64,000 bases of DNA from Pedobacter psychrophilus (GTDB lineage: Bacteria > Bacteroidota > Bacteroidia > Sphingobacteriales > Sphingobacteriaceae), in NCBI RefSeq assembly GCF_001652725.1, contig NZ_LWHJ01000030.1, positions 62,001 to 126,000 of the forward strand. Reading direction: 5' to 3'. The translations under genes were made by a program, and so were the position numbers. This document shows positions 16,331-25,717 of the stretch, piece by piece. The first letter of the stretch is position 1, and every line of letters starts with the position of its first letter. The notes beneath the pieces were generated by a model, which was not told the origin of the DNA, did no database searches, and saw only the letters and a list, made by a program, of their open reading frames with translations.

Positions 16331-18249
16331 TATTTAGTAATTACAGAGCCTAAATAATTAGAAATGTAGCGTTCCACTTCTTTTAATTCGAGGTATTCTT
16401 TCATTAAAATGATGACGTTGGCTTCGTCTTTTTCTTCTTGAATCAATTTTTGTTTGGCGGTAATCATGGTAGTTACTTTTTTCTTCTTTAAGTGAAAAAT
16501 GGCACCCATCACGGTCCCTTTTAATCTTTCCACCTCATTTGGTACAGTAATGTTATGCATACTATACCAATTGTCGCTCAAAACATAAGGCGACGAAATC
16601 ATTGAAATTGCCATAGACGCCATTGCAGAGTCTGGATGTTGGATAAAATCTTTTTCTTTAGGAACGTATCCATTTTCCAATTCATCATGATAATATTGAA
16701 TCACTTTTTGATAAAGCGGATTAGAGAAAGTAACATCACTTAAATTGGTAATGATGTATGGACCAATTAAAGTATCTGTTAATCCATCCCAATTCACCAT
16801 TTGATCGCCATAAATCAACAAAACCCTAATCATATCTTTTTCTTGATATTCATCGGTTTCTATAGGCTTTTCTACTAAATATTCTTCAGGAATTGGTGGT
16901 TCTTCTTCGCTATTGCGATAAGGTTGTTGGCTATCTTTTTTTGCTTTTGCCAAACGCATTTTGTTCAATTCAGAAATCAAAATGCGTTCTTCCATCTGCA
17001 ACAAACCGCTACATTCCCTAATAAAAACAGAAGCTTTTATGGCATCGGGTATTTTAGCGATACTTTCTACCACTTCCCTAATTACACCCGCTCTTTTTAT
17101 AGGATCAGATGCTGCTTCCTTTAAAAGTATTTCTGTTTTAAAAAAGATGAAATCTTTTTTAGCTTTTTCTATATGGGTTTTAAATGCCGAAGCTCCCAAT
17201 TTTTGTACGTAAGAATCCGGATCGTGTCCATCAGGGAAAAGGACAACTTTTACATCTAATCCTTCTTCTAAAATCATATCCAATCCACGTAAAGAAGCTT
17301 TTATTCCTGCTGCATCACCATCATATAAAATGGTAATGCTTTTTGTGAATCTTCCAATTAATCTGATTTGTTCTGTTGTTAGCGATGTTCCTGAACTAGC
17401 AACCACATTTTCTACACCAGCTTGCTGTACAGAAAGTACATCGGCATAACCTTCTACTAAAAAACAATTATCTAAATCTCTAATTGCTTTTTTAGCTTGG
17501 AATAAACCGTAAAGCACATTAGATTTATGATAAATATCGCTTTCTGGTGAGTTTACATATTTAGGAACTGCTTTATCTGTTTTTAAAGTTCGTCCACCAA
17601 AACCAATTACCCTTCCGGTAAAATTATGGATGGGAAACATTACCCTTCCCCTAAATCGATCGTATATTTTTCCTTGATCGTTTTTAACCACCAGGCCAAC
17701 ATCCTCTAAAAAATTTTGTTGGTAGCCATCTTTAATTGCAGCTTCTAAAAGGGCACTCCAATCATCAGGAGAATAACCCAGTTCAAATTTTTGAACAATA
17801 TCATCCCTAAAACCTCTTTCTTTAAAATAGCTTAAGCCGATAGTTTTTCCATCTTCAGAATTCCACATTCTATCAGCATAAAATTTTGCTGCATAGTTGG
17901 AAACGATATATAAACTTTCTCTTTTATCTTGTTCTTGCTTAAATTCTGGAGTTACTTCGGTTTCTTCAACCTCAATATTATATTTATTAGCGATGTATTT
18001 TAAAGCTTCTGGATACGAATATTTTTCGTGTTCCATAATAAATCTTACCGAATCGCCACCTTTTCCACAACCAAAACATTTGAAAATCCCTTTTGAAGGT
18101 GAAACATGGAAAGATGGAGATTTTTCTCCATGAAAAGGACAAAGCCCAATCATACTTGTTCCCCGTTTTTTCAAATGCACAAAATCACCAACAACCTCTT
18201 CCACTTGGGCAGTTTCTAAAATCTTGTCGACGGTTTCTTTCTTGATCAT
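16330..18249 (-). CDS. dnaG: DNA primase DnaG
   Basis: Makes RNA primers for replication. The ATG at 18247-18249 (MIKKETVDKIL) is preferred over an in-frame TTG four codons upstream. The N-terminal CHC2 zinc finger is intact (LCPFHGEKSPSFH, then KCFGCGKGGD). The TOPRIM catalytic centre shows FLVEGYADVLSVQQAG, SSGTSLTTEQI and ILYDGDAAGIKASLRG, then VVLFPDGHDPDSYV. A helicase-binding C-terminal domain of about 200 residues ends in KYERYISNYLG-type helices. Length (639 residues) is normal. It forms a unit with yraN, which it overlaps by one base. Confidence 0.98.
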   Translation of the reverse strand: MIKKETVDKILETAQVEEVVGDFVHLKKRGTSMIGLCPFHGEKSPSFHVSPSKGIFKCFGCGKGGDSVRFIMEHEKYSYPEALKYIANKYNIEVEETEVTPEFKQEQDKRESLYIVSNYAAKFYADRMWNSEDGKTIGLSYFKERGFRDDIVQKFELGYSPDDWSALLEAAIKDGYQQNFLEDVGLVVKNDQGKIYDRFRGRVMFPIHNFTGRVIGFGGRTLKTDKAVPKYVNSPESDIYHKSNVLYGLFQAKKAIRDLDNCFLVEGYADVLSVQQAGVENVVASSGTSLTTEQIRLIGRFTKSITILYDGDAAGIKASLRGLDMILEEGLDVKVVLFPDGHDPDSYVQKLGASAFKTHIEKAKKDFIFFKTEILLKEAASDPIKRAGVIREVVESIAKIPDAIKASVFIRECSGLLQMEERILISELNKMRLAKAKKDSQQPYRNSEEEPPIPEEYLVEKPIETDEYQEKDMIRVLLIYGDQMVNWDGLTDTLIGPYIITNLSDVTFSNPLYQKVIQYYHDELENGYVPKEKDFIQHPDSAMASMAISMISSPYVLSDNWYSMHNITVPNEVERLKGTVMGAIFHLKKKKVTTMITAKQKLIQEEKDEANVIILMKEYLELKEVERYISNYLGSVITK

Positions 18250-18434
18250 TTGGGATAACAAATTTGCGGAAAATTATATGGAGATTGAAACGATGGTGAT
18301 TATTATTTGGATTAATAGTGTCTTTATAAGATCAAAACTTAATTATATTTTGATGGTTAATTTAAATAAGTCTACAATTTATCGTGTATTGTTAAAATTT
18401 AACATTTTTTAACGCAAAAGCAAATAACAAGATC

Positions 18435-18466
18435 TTGCAAAAACCGTCTTAATGGTATTATTTTTG
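18435..18466 (+). promoter_or_regulatory. Promoter of the HtrA gene
   Basis: TTG at 18435-18437 and TATTTTTG at 18459-18466 are separated by 21 bases, a good fit to the Bacteroidota -33/-7 arrangement. The ATG of the protease gene follows 42 bases later. The whole 18262-18508 gap otherwise contains only AT-rich DNA. Confidence 0.6.
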
Positions 18467-18508
18467 AGTTTGTTAATTATCAATCGTAAAAATTAAATAA
18501 TTAGAAAA

Positions 18509-20044
18509 ATGAATAGAAACGTGAAAAAGATAGGCATAACATTATTAACTGCAATTGTGGGCGGTGCAGTTGCAATTGGCGCTTATAAAATTTTAGAAAC
18601 AAATTCGATATCGGGAATGAGTTTGGCAGAACGACAAAAAGTTTATTTTGCTAATAATCCCTCAGAAATTACCTCTTCTACCGGTGCAGTAGATTTTACT
18701 CAAGCGGCAGCTTCTGTTTCACCTGGAGTAGTTCATGTTAGAACTACCTATAGTAAATCAATGGCCCAAAATGGAGGTAATGATCCATTTGGAGATATGT
18801 TTGAAGATTTTTTTGGTAGAAGACAACGGTCAACTCCTAATCCAAATGCACCTGCACCAATGGGAAAAGGATCTGGTGTAATTGTGACAAGTGATGGTTA
18901 CATCATGACAAATAATCATGTGGTAGAAGATGCAGAAAAAATTGAGGTTATCCTTTCTGATAAAAGAGTGTTATCAGCAAAAGTAATTGGTAGGGATAAG
19001 AATACCGATTTAGCTTTAATAAAGATTGAGGCCTCTGAATTACCTATCGTAAAACTAGGAAACTCTGATAATGTAAAAGTTGGCGAATGGGTTTTAGCAG
19101 TTGGTTATCCTTTAACTTTAGAATCAACAGTTACTGCTGGAATTGTAAGTGCTAAATCTCGTCAAATAGGAATTTTAGCGCCACAAATTGATAGGAACAA
19201 TTTCGATCCTAACAATCCTCCACCAAATTCATCAATTGAATCTTTTATCCAAACAGATGCAGTTATCAATCGTGGAAATAGTGGGGGAGCTTTAGTAAAC
19301 ACCAATGGAGAATTGATAGGAATTAACTCTGCAATTGCATCACAATCCGGCACTTATGAAGGATATGGGTTTGCTATTCCTGTAAATCTTGCTAAAAAAG
19401 TGATGGACGATTTCTTGAAATATGGAGAAGTTAAAAGAGGTTATATAGGTGTAACTTTTCAAGAGCTTAATTTTGATAATGCAGAGCAATTAGGCACTAA
19501 AGAAATTGAAGGGTTATATGTTAATTCTACTGTTGAAGGTGGTGCTGCTGCAATAGCAGGACTTAAAAAAGGAGACATTATTAAAAGATTAAATAATAAT
19601 GATATCACATCTTCAGCAAGTTTGCAAGAAAAAATTGGAACCATGCGTCCGGGTGATAAGGTAAGCCTTACAGTTTTGAGAGATGGTAAAATGAAAGATT
19701 TTAATCTGATACTTAAAGGCGATACAGGAACAAAGTTGGCAAATAGTGGTAAAGAGGTTACTGAGGTTGCAAATAGTTTAGGTGCTACTTTTAATACTTT
19801 AAATGATGCTACCAAGAAAAAGTATGGTGTTGCTAATGGAGTGGTAGTTACAAGTATTACTGCCGGTAAAGTTTTTGATATGTATGAGATTCCGAAAGGA
19901 ACCATTATTACTAGCATTAATGGAAAAGGTGTTAACGACAACGATCAAGTGATGGCGGCTTTAAAACAAAATAGTTCAATGGTTGATTTAAGAGGTGTAA
20001 CCCCAGATGGAAGTACATTTAGGGTAACTTTTCCAGTCAAATAA
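18509..20044 (+). CDS. Periplasmic serine protease of the HtrA/DegP family
   Basis: Envelope quality-control protease and chaperone. The 511-residue protein starts with a membrane-anchor or signal segment (IGITLLTAIVGGAVAIGAYK). The trypsin-like domain has the full triad: His137 in IMTNNHVVED, Asp167 in NTDLALIKI and Ser258 in INRGNSGGALVN. Two PDZ domains follow (about 300-400, GYIGVTFQ, and 415-510, GVVVTSITAGK). A loop rich in Pro/Asn (NFDPNNPPPNSS, about residues 231-243) is inserted before the active serine, as is common in Bacteroidota homologues. It has its own promoter and a strong terminator. Confidence 0.95.
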   Translation: MNRNVKKIGITLLTAIVGGAVAIGAYKILETNSISGMSLAERQKVYFANNPSEITSSTGAVDFTQAAASVSPGVVHVRTTYSKSMAQNGGNDPFGDMFEDFFGRRQRSTPNPNAPAPMGKGSGVIVTSDGYIMTNNHVVEDAEKIEVILSDKRVLSAKVIGRDKNTDLALIKIEASELPIVKLGNSDNVKVGEWVLAVGYPLTLESTVTAGIVSAKSRQIGILAPQIDRNNFDPNNPPPNSSIESFIQTDAVINRGNSGGALVNTNGELIGINSAIASQSGTYEGYGFAIPVNLAKKVMDDFLKYGEVKRGYIGVTFQELNFDNAEQLGTKEIEGLYVNSTVEGGAAAIAGLKKGDIIKRLNNNDITSSASLQEKIGTMRPGDKVSLTVLRDGKMKDFNLILKGDTGTKLANSGKEVTEVANSLGATFNTLNDATKKKYGVANGVVVTSITAGKVFDMYEIPKGTIITSINGKGVNDNDQVMAALKQNSSMVDLRGVTPDGSTFRVTFPVK

Positions 20045-20067
20045 TAAATCATATATATTTATTTTCT

Positions 20068-20100
20068 AAGTCCTGATGGCTATTCCATCAGGACTTTTTA
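20068..20100 (+). terminator. Intrinsic terminator after the HtrA gene
   Basis: AAGTCCTGATGG and CCATCAGGACTT form a perfect 12-bp stem with a CTATT loop, followed by TTTTA. The T-run runs into the TATTTTTG (20099-20106) -7 element of the next gene. Confidence 0.95.
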
Positions 20101-20112
20101 TTTTTGCGGTTG

Positions 20113-20772
20113 ATGAAGGAAGAAGGATTTCAATTTATTTTTAAAGGTGAAGAATTATGGCTTTTACCAGCCAAAGCAATTTGGTTTCCCAAATATCAAA
20201 TACTACTAGTTTCAGATACACACATGGGCAAGGGTGCGCATTTCCGTAAATCTGGAATTGCTATACCAACTGCAATTGCTCAAGAAGAATTAGCCTGTTT
20301 AACAGACTTGATAGATGCTTATCAACCAAAAGAATTGATTTTTTTAGGTGATCTTTTTCATAGTGATATTAATAACGATTTAGCATGGTTTAAACTTTGG
20401 AGAGAATTTCACCATAAGGTAAGAATGATACTAGTTAAAGGAAATCATGACATTTTGCCTTCTCATTTTTACAAGCAGATAGAGTTAGAAGTTGTTGATG
20501 AAATGAGTATCGGAGAATTTGATCTTTATCATGATTTGCCCAAAACGCAAAATGAAAAATATGTTTTGTCGGGTCATATACATCCAGGAGTTAGAATTCA
20601 AGGCAAAGCCCGACAAGGTATTAATTTACCTTGCTTTTACTTTGGAAAATATAATGCCATTTTACCAGCATTCGGAAAATTTACTGGTAAGGCAATAATA
20701 AAATTAAAAGAAGGAGAAGTTAGTTTTGCTATAGCAGGAAAAAAAATAGTTCCAATAAACTTCACCAAGTAA
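20113..20772 (+). CDS. pdeM: PdeM-type metallophosphoesterase (DNA-repair-associated)
   Basis: Calcineurin-like phosphoesterase of the ligase-associated DNA damage response type. Starting at the ATG at 20113 gives about 219 residues; TTG codons at 20104 and 20110 are alternatives. Motifs for two metal ions are present: LLVSDTHMGKGAHFRKSG, ELIFLGDLFHSD, ILVKGNHD and VLSGHIHPGVRI. In many bacteria this nuclease sits with an ATP-dependent DNA ligase, an exonuclease and a Lhr-type helicase; none is beside it here. A consensus -7 element (TATTTTTG, 20099-20106) ends 6 bases before the ATG, so the transcript may be nearly leaderless. Confidence 0.9.
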   Translation: MKEEGFQFIFKGEELWLLPAKAIWFPKYQILLVSDTHMGKGAHFRKSGIAIPTAIAQEELACLTDLIDAYQPKELIFLGDLFHSDINNDLAWFKLWREFHHKVRMILVKGNHDILPSHFYKQIELEVVDEMSIGEFDLYHDLPKTQNEKYVLSGHIHPGVRIQGKARQGINLPCFYFGKYNAILPAFGKFTGKAIIKLKEGEVSFAIAGKKIVPINFTK

Positions 20773-20848
20773 TTATTTAAAACGTTTCTAAATAATCAAA
20801 TAATTTGATTTCATTAGCTGGAATGCTATTTTTTCATTTCATATTAAA

Positions 20849-20856
20849 TACTTTTG
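20849..20856 (+). promoter_or_regulatory. -7 element of the sdh operon promoter
   Basis: TACTTTTG matches TAnnTTTG and lies 30 bases before the sdhC ATG. The region upstream is AT-rich with a T-tract in the -33 area. Confidence 0.6.
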
Positions 20857-20886
20857 CAGTTCTAAAAAACCTTTAAATACCATATA

Positions 20887-21657
20887 ATGAGTAATTTTTC
20901 CAACGCATTCTCTTCTACCCTCGGGAAAAAATTAGTGATGTGTTTAACCGGATTGTTTTTATGTTCGTTTTTAATCGTTCATTTAACCGGTAATTTTCAG
21001 CTTTTTAAAAATGATGATGGATTAGCGTTTAATCAATACGCTCATTTCATGACCCATTTTACGCCAATAAAAGTAGTTTCTTATCTTTTATATAGCTCTA
21101 TTATTATCCATAGTGTTTGGGCAATTATTATTACGCTTCATAATAGAAAGGCAAGACCTCAAGGTTATGCCATTAAACCAAAAGATGGCAGTATTTGGTC
21201 ATCAAGAAACATGGGCATTTTAGGAACAGTTCTTTTTGTGTTTATAGTGGTACACATGAGTAATTTTTGGTACCAATACCATTGGGGAGAAACCCCTTAT
21301 GTAGAATATCGTACTGATTTGAATACCGGCGCAACCATTACTAAAGAAATCCAAGCGTCAGAATTTACAGATTATGTGAGCTATATAGATAATGGGGTAG
21401 AAATCACAAAATCGAAAGATTTATATAAAGAAACCCAATTTGCTTTTCAACAATGGTGGCTAGTTGCTTTTTATGTTTTAGCAATGGCTGCATTAGCTTT
21501 TCACTTGGTGCATGGTTTTCAAAGCGCTTTTCAAACATTAGGCTGGAATCATCATAAATATCGTCCTTTAATTAAGTTTGTTGGATTTTGGATATTTTCA
21601 ATTTTAATCCCACTAGGTTTTGCAGCAATGCCATTGTATTTCTTTTTTTTAAAATAA
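20887..21657 (+). CDS. sdhC: Succinate dehydrogenase/fumarate reductase cytochrome b subunit
   Basis: Membrane anchor of complex II, carrying haem b and the menaquinone site. The 256-residue protein has five hydrophobic spans (for example LVMCLTGLFLCSFLIVHLTG and FWIFSILIPLGFAAMPLYFF), the single-subunit di-haem arrangement (type B) of Bacteroidota and epsilon-proteobacteria. Candidate haem-ligand histidines sit in LIVHLTG, YAHFMTHF, FIVVHMSNF and AFHLVHGF. It is the first gene of the three-gene operon and starts at the ATG 30 bases after a consensus promoter element. Confidence 0.96.
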   Translation: MSNFSNAFSSTLGKKLVMCLTGLFLCSFLIVHLTGNFQLFKNDDGLAFNQYAHFMTHFTPIKVVSYLLYSSIIIHSVWAIIITLHNRKARPQGYAIKPKDGSIWSSRNMGILGTVLFVFIVVHMSNFWYQYHWGETPYVEYRTDLNTGATITKEIQASEFTDYVSYIDNGVEITKSKDLYKETQFAFQQWWLVAFYVLAMAALAFHLVHGFQSAFQTLGWNHHKYRPLIKFVGFWIFSILIPLGFAAMPLYFFFLK

Positions 21658-21722
21658 GATTATAAATCATGTTAAAAACAATCTCTTTTTGGGCTTGTTA
21701 AACATAAAAATATATAAACAAG

Positions 21723-23657
21723 ATGATGTTAGATGCTAAAATTCCTAGCGGCCCGTTAGCCGAAAAGTGGAACAAACACAAATTCGATCTAAAACTAGTT
21801 AACCCTTCCAATAAACGAAAATACGACATCATCGTTGTTGGAACTGGATTGGCCGGTGCTTCTGCGGCAGCTTCTTTAGCAGAATTAGGTTACAATGTAA
21901 AAGCATTTTGTTTTCAAGATAGTCCAAGAAGGGCGCATTCTATTGCCGCTCAAGGTGGTATTAATGCAGCAAAGAATTATCCAAATGATGGTGATTCAGT
22001 TTTCCGTTTGTTTTATGATACCATTAAAGGTGGCGATTATAGATCAAGAGAAGGAAACGTTTATCGTTTAGCAGAAGTTTCTGTAAATATTATTGATCAA
22101 TGTGTTGCACAAGGCGTTCCTTTTGCTCGCGAATATGGTGGTTTATTAGATAATCGTTCTTTTGGTGGTGCTCAAGTATCAAGAACTTTTTACGCTAGGG
22201 GACAAACCGGACAACAATTATTATTAGGTGCTTATTCTGCTTTAAACCGTCAAATCAATCTCGGTAAAGTAAAAATGTATACCCGTTCTGAAATGTTAGA
22301 CGTGGTAACAGTTGATGGAAAAGCGCAAGGAATTATCACCAGAAATTTAATTGATGGAACTGTAGAAACTCATGCTGGCCATGCTGTACTTTTATGTACC
22401 GGAGGTTATGGCAACGTGTTCTATCTTTCTACCAACGCAATGGGAAGTAACGTTACTGCAGCTTGGAGAGCTCACAAACGTGGTGCTTATATGGCTAACC
22501 CATGTTATACACAAATCCATCCAACTTGTATTCCAGTTTCTGGGGATCATCAGTCTAAGCTTACGCTGATGTCTGAGTCGTTAAGGAATGATGGTAGGGT
22601 TTGGGCGCCAAAAACTGTTGAATTAGCGCAAAAAATACAAAAAGGCGAAATAAAAGCAATTGATTTAAAAGAAGATGAAAGAGATTATTTCTTAGAACGT
22701 AAATATCCATCATTTGGAAATTTGGTTCCTAGAGATGTAGCCTCAAGAAATGCAAAACAGGTTTGCGATGAAGGACGCGGAGTTGGTAAAACAGGTTTAG
22801 CAGTTTATTTAGATTTTGCAGACTCTATTAAAAGATTGGGGGAAGATACAGTAGCTGCTAAATATGGTAACCTGTTTGATATGTATCGCCAGATTACAGA
22901 TGAAAATCCATATAAATTACCAATGAGAATTTACCCTGCGGTACATTATACAATGGGTGGTCTTTGGGTTGATTATAATTTGATGACATCTATTCCCGGC
23001 TTATATGCTTTGGGAGAAGCTAATTTTTCTGATCACGGAGCAAATCGTTTAGGTGCATCTGCATTAATGCAAGGTTTAGCTGATGGTTATTTTGTGATTC
23101 CTTACACTTTAGGAGATTATCTTGCTAAAATTGGTCCAGCACCAATTGATGCTAACCGCCCTGAATTTGCAAAAGTTAAATCTGAGGTTGAAGATCGTAT
23201 TAAAACGTTACTTTCTTTAAGAGGAAATAAAACAGTTGATGAATATCACCGCGATTTAGGAAAAATCATGTGGGAATATTGCGGAATGTCTCGTGATGCC
23301 GAAGGACTTAAAAAAGCAAAGGGCATGATTAGCGAATTAAGAGCTGATTTTTGGAAGAATGTTATTGTGTTAGGAGAAAATGAAGAAGTAAACCAATCAT
23401 TAGAAAAAGCAGGAAGAGTTGCAGATTTCTTAGAACTGGGAGAATTGATGATTGATGATGCCTTAAACAGAGATGAATCTTGTGGTGGACATTTTAGAGA
23501 AGAATATCAAACTCCAGAAGGTGAAGCTTTAAGAAACGATGATGATTTTGCTTATGTTGCTGCTTGGGCTTACCAAGGCGATAATATGCCAGAAGAATTG
23601 CACAAAGAGCAGTTAGAGTTTGAAAATGTTAAATTAACACAACGTAGTTATAAATAG
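21723..23657 (+). CDS. sdhA: Succinate dehydrogenase/fumarate reductase flavoprotein subunit
   Basis: Catalytic flavoprotein of complex II interconverting succinate and fumarate. The FAD-binding Rossmann motif is [19 protein letters not shown] (around residues 34-52), the covalent-FAD region is [18 protein letters not shown] (His at about 75), and the substrate-binding block is HPTCIPVSG with the active-site arginine region [23 protein letters not shown] and [12 protein letters not shown] follow as usual. Length (644) is typical for the type-B enzyme. Two ATGs in tandem at 21723 and 21726 make the exact start ambiguous by one residue. Confidence 0.98.
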   Translation: MMLDAKIPSGPLAEKWNKHKFDLKLVNPSNKRKYDIIVVGTGLAGASAAASLAELGYNVKAFCFQDSPRRAHSIAAQGGINAAKNYPNDGDSVFRLFYDTIKGGDYRSREGNVYRLAEVSVNIIDQCVAQGVPFAREYGGLLDNRSFGGAQVSRTFYARGQTGQQLLLGAYSALNRQINLGKVKMYTRSEMLDVVTVDGKAQGIITRNLIDGTVETHAGHAVLLCTGGYGNVFYLSTNAMGSNVTAAWRAHKRGAYMANPCYTQIHPTCIPVSGDHQSKLTLMSESLRNDGRVWAPKTVELAQKIQKGEIKAIDLKEDERDYFLERKYPSFGNLVPRDVASRNAKQVCDEGRGVGKTGLAVYLDFADSIKRLGEDTVAAKYGNLFDMYRQITDENPYKLPMRIYPAVHYTMGGLWVDYNLMTSIPGLYALGEANFSDHGANRLGASALMQGLADGYFVIPYTLGDYLAKIGPAPIDANRPEFAKVKSEVEDRIKTLLSLRGNKTVDEYHRDLGKIMWEYCGMSRDAEGLKKAKGMISELRADFWKNVIVLGENEEVNQSLEKAGRVADFLELGELMIDDALNRDESCGGHFREEYQTPEGEALRNDDDFAYVAAWAYQGDNMPEELHKEQLEFENVKLTQRSYK

Positions 23658-23660
23658 GTA

Positions 23661-23748
<88 letters not shown>

Positions 23749-23753
23749 AAGAA

Positions 23754-24512
23754 ATGAGTGGAAACATGAACCTGACGTTGAAAGTATGGCGTCAAAAGAA
23801 TAGCAGTACTTCTGGTAAATTTGTGACTTATAAAGCACCAGAGATTTCTCCGGATATGTCTTTCTTAGAAATGCTAGACGTGGTAAACGAAGGTTTAGTT
23901 AAGAAAAGTGAAGATCCAATCCAATTTGATCATGATTGTCGTGAGGGAATTTGCGGAATGTGTTCTTTAGTTATTAATGGAGAACCACATGGTCCTAAAA
24001 GAGCAACAACAACTTGTCAGTTACACATGAGGTCTTTTAATGATGGCGATACCATTGTGATTGAACCATGGAGAGCATCCGCTTTTCCAGTTGTAAAAGA
24101 TTTGGCAGTAGATCGTTCTTCTTTTGATAGAATTCAACAAGCTGGAGGATATGTTTCTATAGGAACTGGAGGTGTGCCAGATGCAAATGAAATAGCAATT
24201 CCTAAAGTAATTGCTGATGAAGCATTTAATTCTGCAACTTGTATTGGTTGTGGCGCTTGTGTTGCAGCTTGTAAAAATGCTTCTGCAATGCTATTTGTAT
24301 CAGCAAAAATTTCGCAATATGCAATGTTGCCTCAAGGTCAACCAGAGCGTTATGCTAGAGCAGAAGCAATGGTTTTACAAATGGACGATGAAGGTTTTGG
24401 AGGTTGTACAAATACTTATGCTTGCGAAGCACAATGCCCTAAAGAAATTAAGGTTACTAATATCGCCAGAATGAACAGAGAGTTTTTTAACGCCGAGTTT
24501 ATTAAAGGATAA
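23754..24512 (+). CDS. sdhB: Succinate dehydrogenase/fumarate reductase iron-sulfur subunit
   Basis: Electron-transfer subunit of complex II with three Fe-S clusters. The plant-type [2Fe-2S] ligands are in [15 protein letters not shown] (around residues 62-76) and TTCQLHM. The C-terminal ferredoxin-like domain holds [15 protein letters not shown] and [18 protein letters not shown] for the [4Fe-4S] and [3Fe-4S] centres. The ATG at 23754 gives [12 protein letters not shown]; an ATG four codons later is possible. It is separated from sdhA by a repeat-filled 96-bp spacer, unusual for subunits needed in equal amounts, and is followed by a strong terminator. Confidence 0.98.
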   Translation: MSGNMNLTLKVWRQKNSSTSGKFVTYKAPEISPDMSFLEMLDVVNEGLVKKSEDPIQFDHDCREGICGMCSLVINGEPHGPKRATTTCQLHMRSFNDGDTIVIEPWRASAFPVVKDLAVDRSSFDRIQQAGGYVSIGTGGVPDANEIAIPKVIADEAFNSATCIGCGACVAACKNASAMLFVSAKISQYAMLPQGQPERYARAEAMVLQMDDEGFGGCTNTYACEAQCPKEIKVTNIARMNREFFNAEFIKG

Positions 24513-24531
24513 TAATTTATCGATATAAATA

Positions 24532-24565
24532 AAAAGCCTCAAAATTTGCGAATTTTGAGGCTTTT
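24532..24565 (+). terminator. Terminator of the sdh operon (bidirectional)
   Basis: AAAAGCCTCAAAATT and AATTTTGAGGCTTTT pair perfectly over 15 bp around TGCG. With T-runs on both strands it can also stop the convergent gene at 24590. Confidence 0.95.
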
Positions 24566-24589
24566 GTGTTTAAAATACTTTATAAATTA

Positions 24590-25717
24590 TTATTTCTTTG
24601 CTGCTAAAACTTCTTTCAATTTATCCATTAAATCTTCGCCTCTTAAATTTTTAGCTATTATTTTTCCATTTGGATCAATCAAAAAGTTTTTTGGGATTGC
24701 GTTAATGCCATAAGTGCTTGCTATTTGATTAGAGCGGTCTAAAAGCTGCGTCCAAACTAAACCATCCTGTTTAACAGCTTTGGTCCAAGCGTCTTCTTTT
24801 GTATCAATAGAAATCCCTAAAACCGTAAAATTTTTATCCTTAAATGTTTCATAAGCTCTAACCACATTAGGATTTTCTTGTCTGCATGGTCCACACCAAG
24901 ATGCCCAAAAATCTAACAACACATATTGGCCTTTAAAGCTTGAAAGTTTGATTGCAATTTGTTCGGCAGTTTTCTCTTCAAAATCTGTAGCTATCACACC
25001 AATACCAGTTTTTTGTTCTAAATCTAGTTTTGCATTTATTGATTTGGCCAATATATTTTCTTTCAATTCTGGAGATAAACCTTCGAAAGCTTTCTTAACC
25101 TGTTCAACATCCATATCTTCAGTTGCCAAATCTGTATTTAATGCATATAAACTCACATAAGATTTCGGGTTTTTAATAATAAAATCTGCAATTGCAGATT
25201 TTCTATCAGCTAATAAAGCTTCATATTTATTTTGAAAGCCTTTTAAGATAACCTCTTTATTTTTTTTATCAGCTGGTAAACCATTAAATTCCTGGTTTAA
25301 AGCAATTAATTTTGATTCAATTTGCGCTGTACTATTATTTAATGCTTTAGAATTTTCAAATATTGATAAACCCTTTACATCTGCTTTAGCGACAGAATCT
25401 TTTGCTATTAAAGTTGCATTGCCAGGCTCAATAAAAAATCTGTAAATATCTTTTGGACTTTGTTTATCATTTAAATCATTTCCGCTGTGGTCTAATAATA
25501 AAATAGCTACAGAAGGACTGTTTAAATCAACATTAAACTCAAATTTTCCATTTAGCGTTTTAGCGGAATCTAACTTTTCTCTTTGATCTGCTATATGAAT
25601 CAAATAGATATTTTTATCAGATTGTAAATTTTTAATCTCGCCTTTAAGGCTAAAATTTGTTTGGGCTTGCGCCGATAAAGTAAACAGGAATGCAATTGCA
25701 ACCAATAAATTTTTCAT
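24590..25717 (-). CDS. TlpA-family thiol-disulfide oxidoreductase with DUF4369-like N-domain
   Basis: Exported thioredoxin-fold reductase. The first 19 residues are a signal peptide (LLVAIAFLFTLSAQAQ). Residues about 22-120 form the beta-rich DUF4369-type domain often preceding thioredoxin domains in Bacteroidota, then a helical linker. The C-terminal AhpC/TSA-thioredoxin domain has the redox motif LLDFWASWCGPCRQENP and the cis-Pro loop INAIPKNFLID. It probably reduces disulfides of envelope proteins or apocytochromes; the partner is unknown. It is followed on the same strand by nothing and preceded directly by the arginase-fold gene, whose stop lies against its ATG, so the pair is probably co-transcribed. 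Confidence 0.92.
   Translation of the reverse strand: MKNLLVAIAFLFTLSAQAQTNFSLKGEIKNLQSDKNIYLIHIADQREKLDSAKTLNGKFEFNVDLNSPSVAILLLDHSGNDLNDKQSPKDIYRFFIEPGNATLIAKDSVAKADVKGLSIFENSKALNNSTAQIESKLIALNQEFNGLPADKKNKEVILKGFQNKYEALLADRKSAIADFIIKNPKSYVSLYALNTDLATEDMDVEQVKKAFEGLSPELKENILAKSINAKLDLEQKTGIGVIATDFEEKTAEQIAIKLSSFKGQYVLLDFWASWCGPCRQENPNVVRAYETFKDKNFTVLGISIDTKEDAWTKAVKQDGLVWTQLLDRSNQIASTYGINAIPKNFLIDPNGKIIAKNLRGEDLMDKLKEVLAAKK

Noticed and set aside
18224-18412. 62-codon frame upstream of the HtrA gene.
   Set aside because: AT-rich, overlaps the 5' end of dnaG on the other strand, and no protein-like pattern is seen.
19459-19941. 160-codon frame antisense to the HtrA gene.
   Set aside because: A shadow frame caused by codon bias in the protease gene; no domain, start context or promoter.
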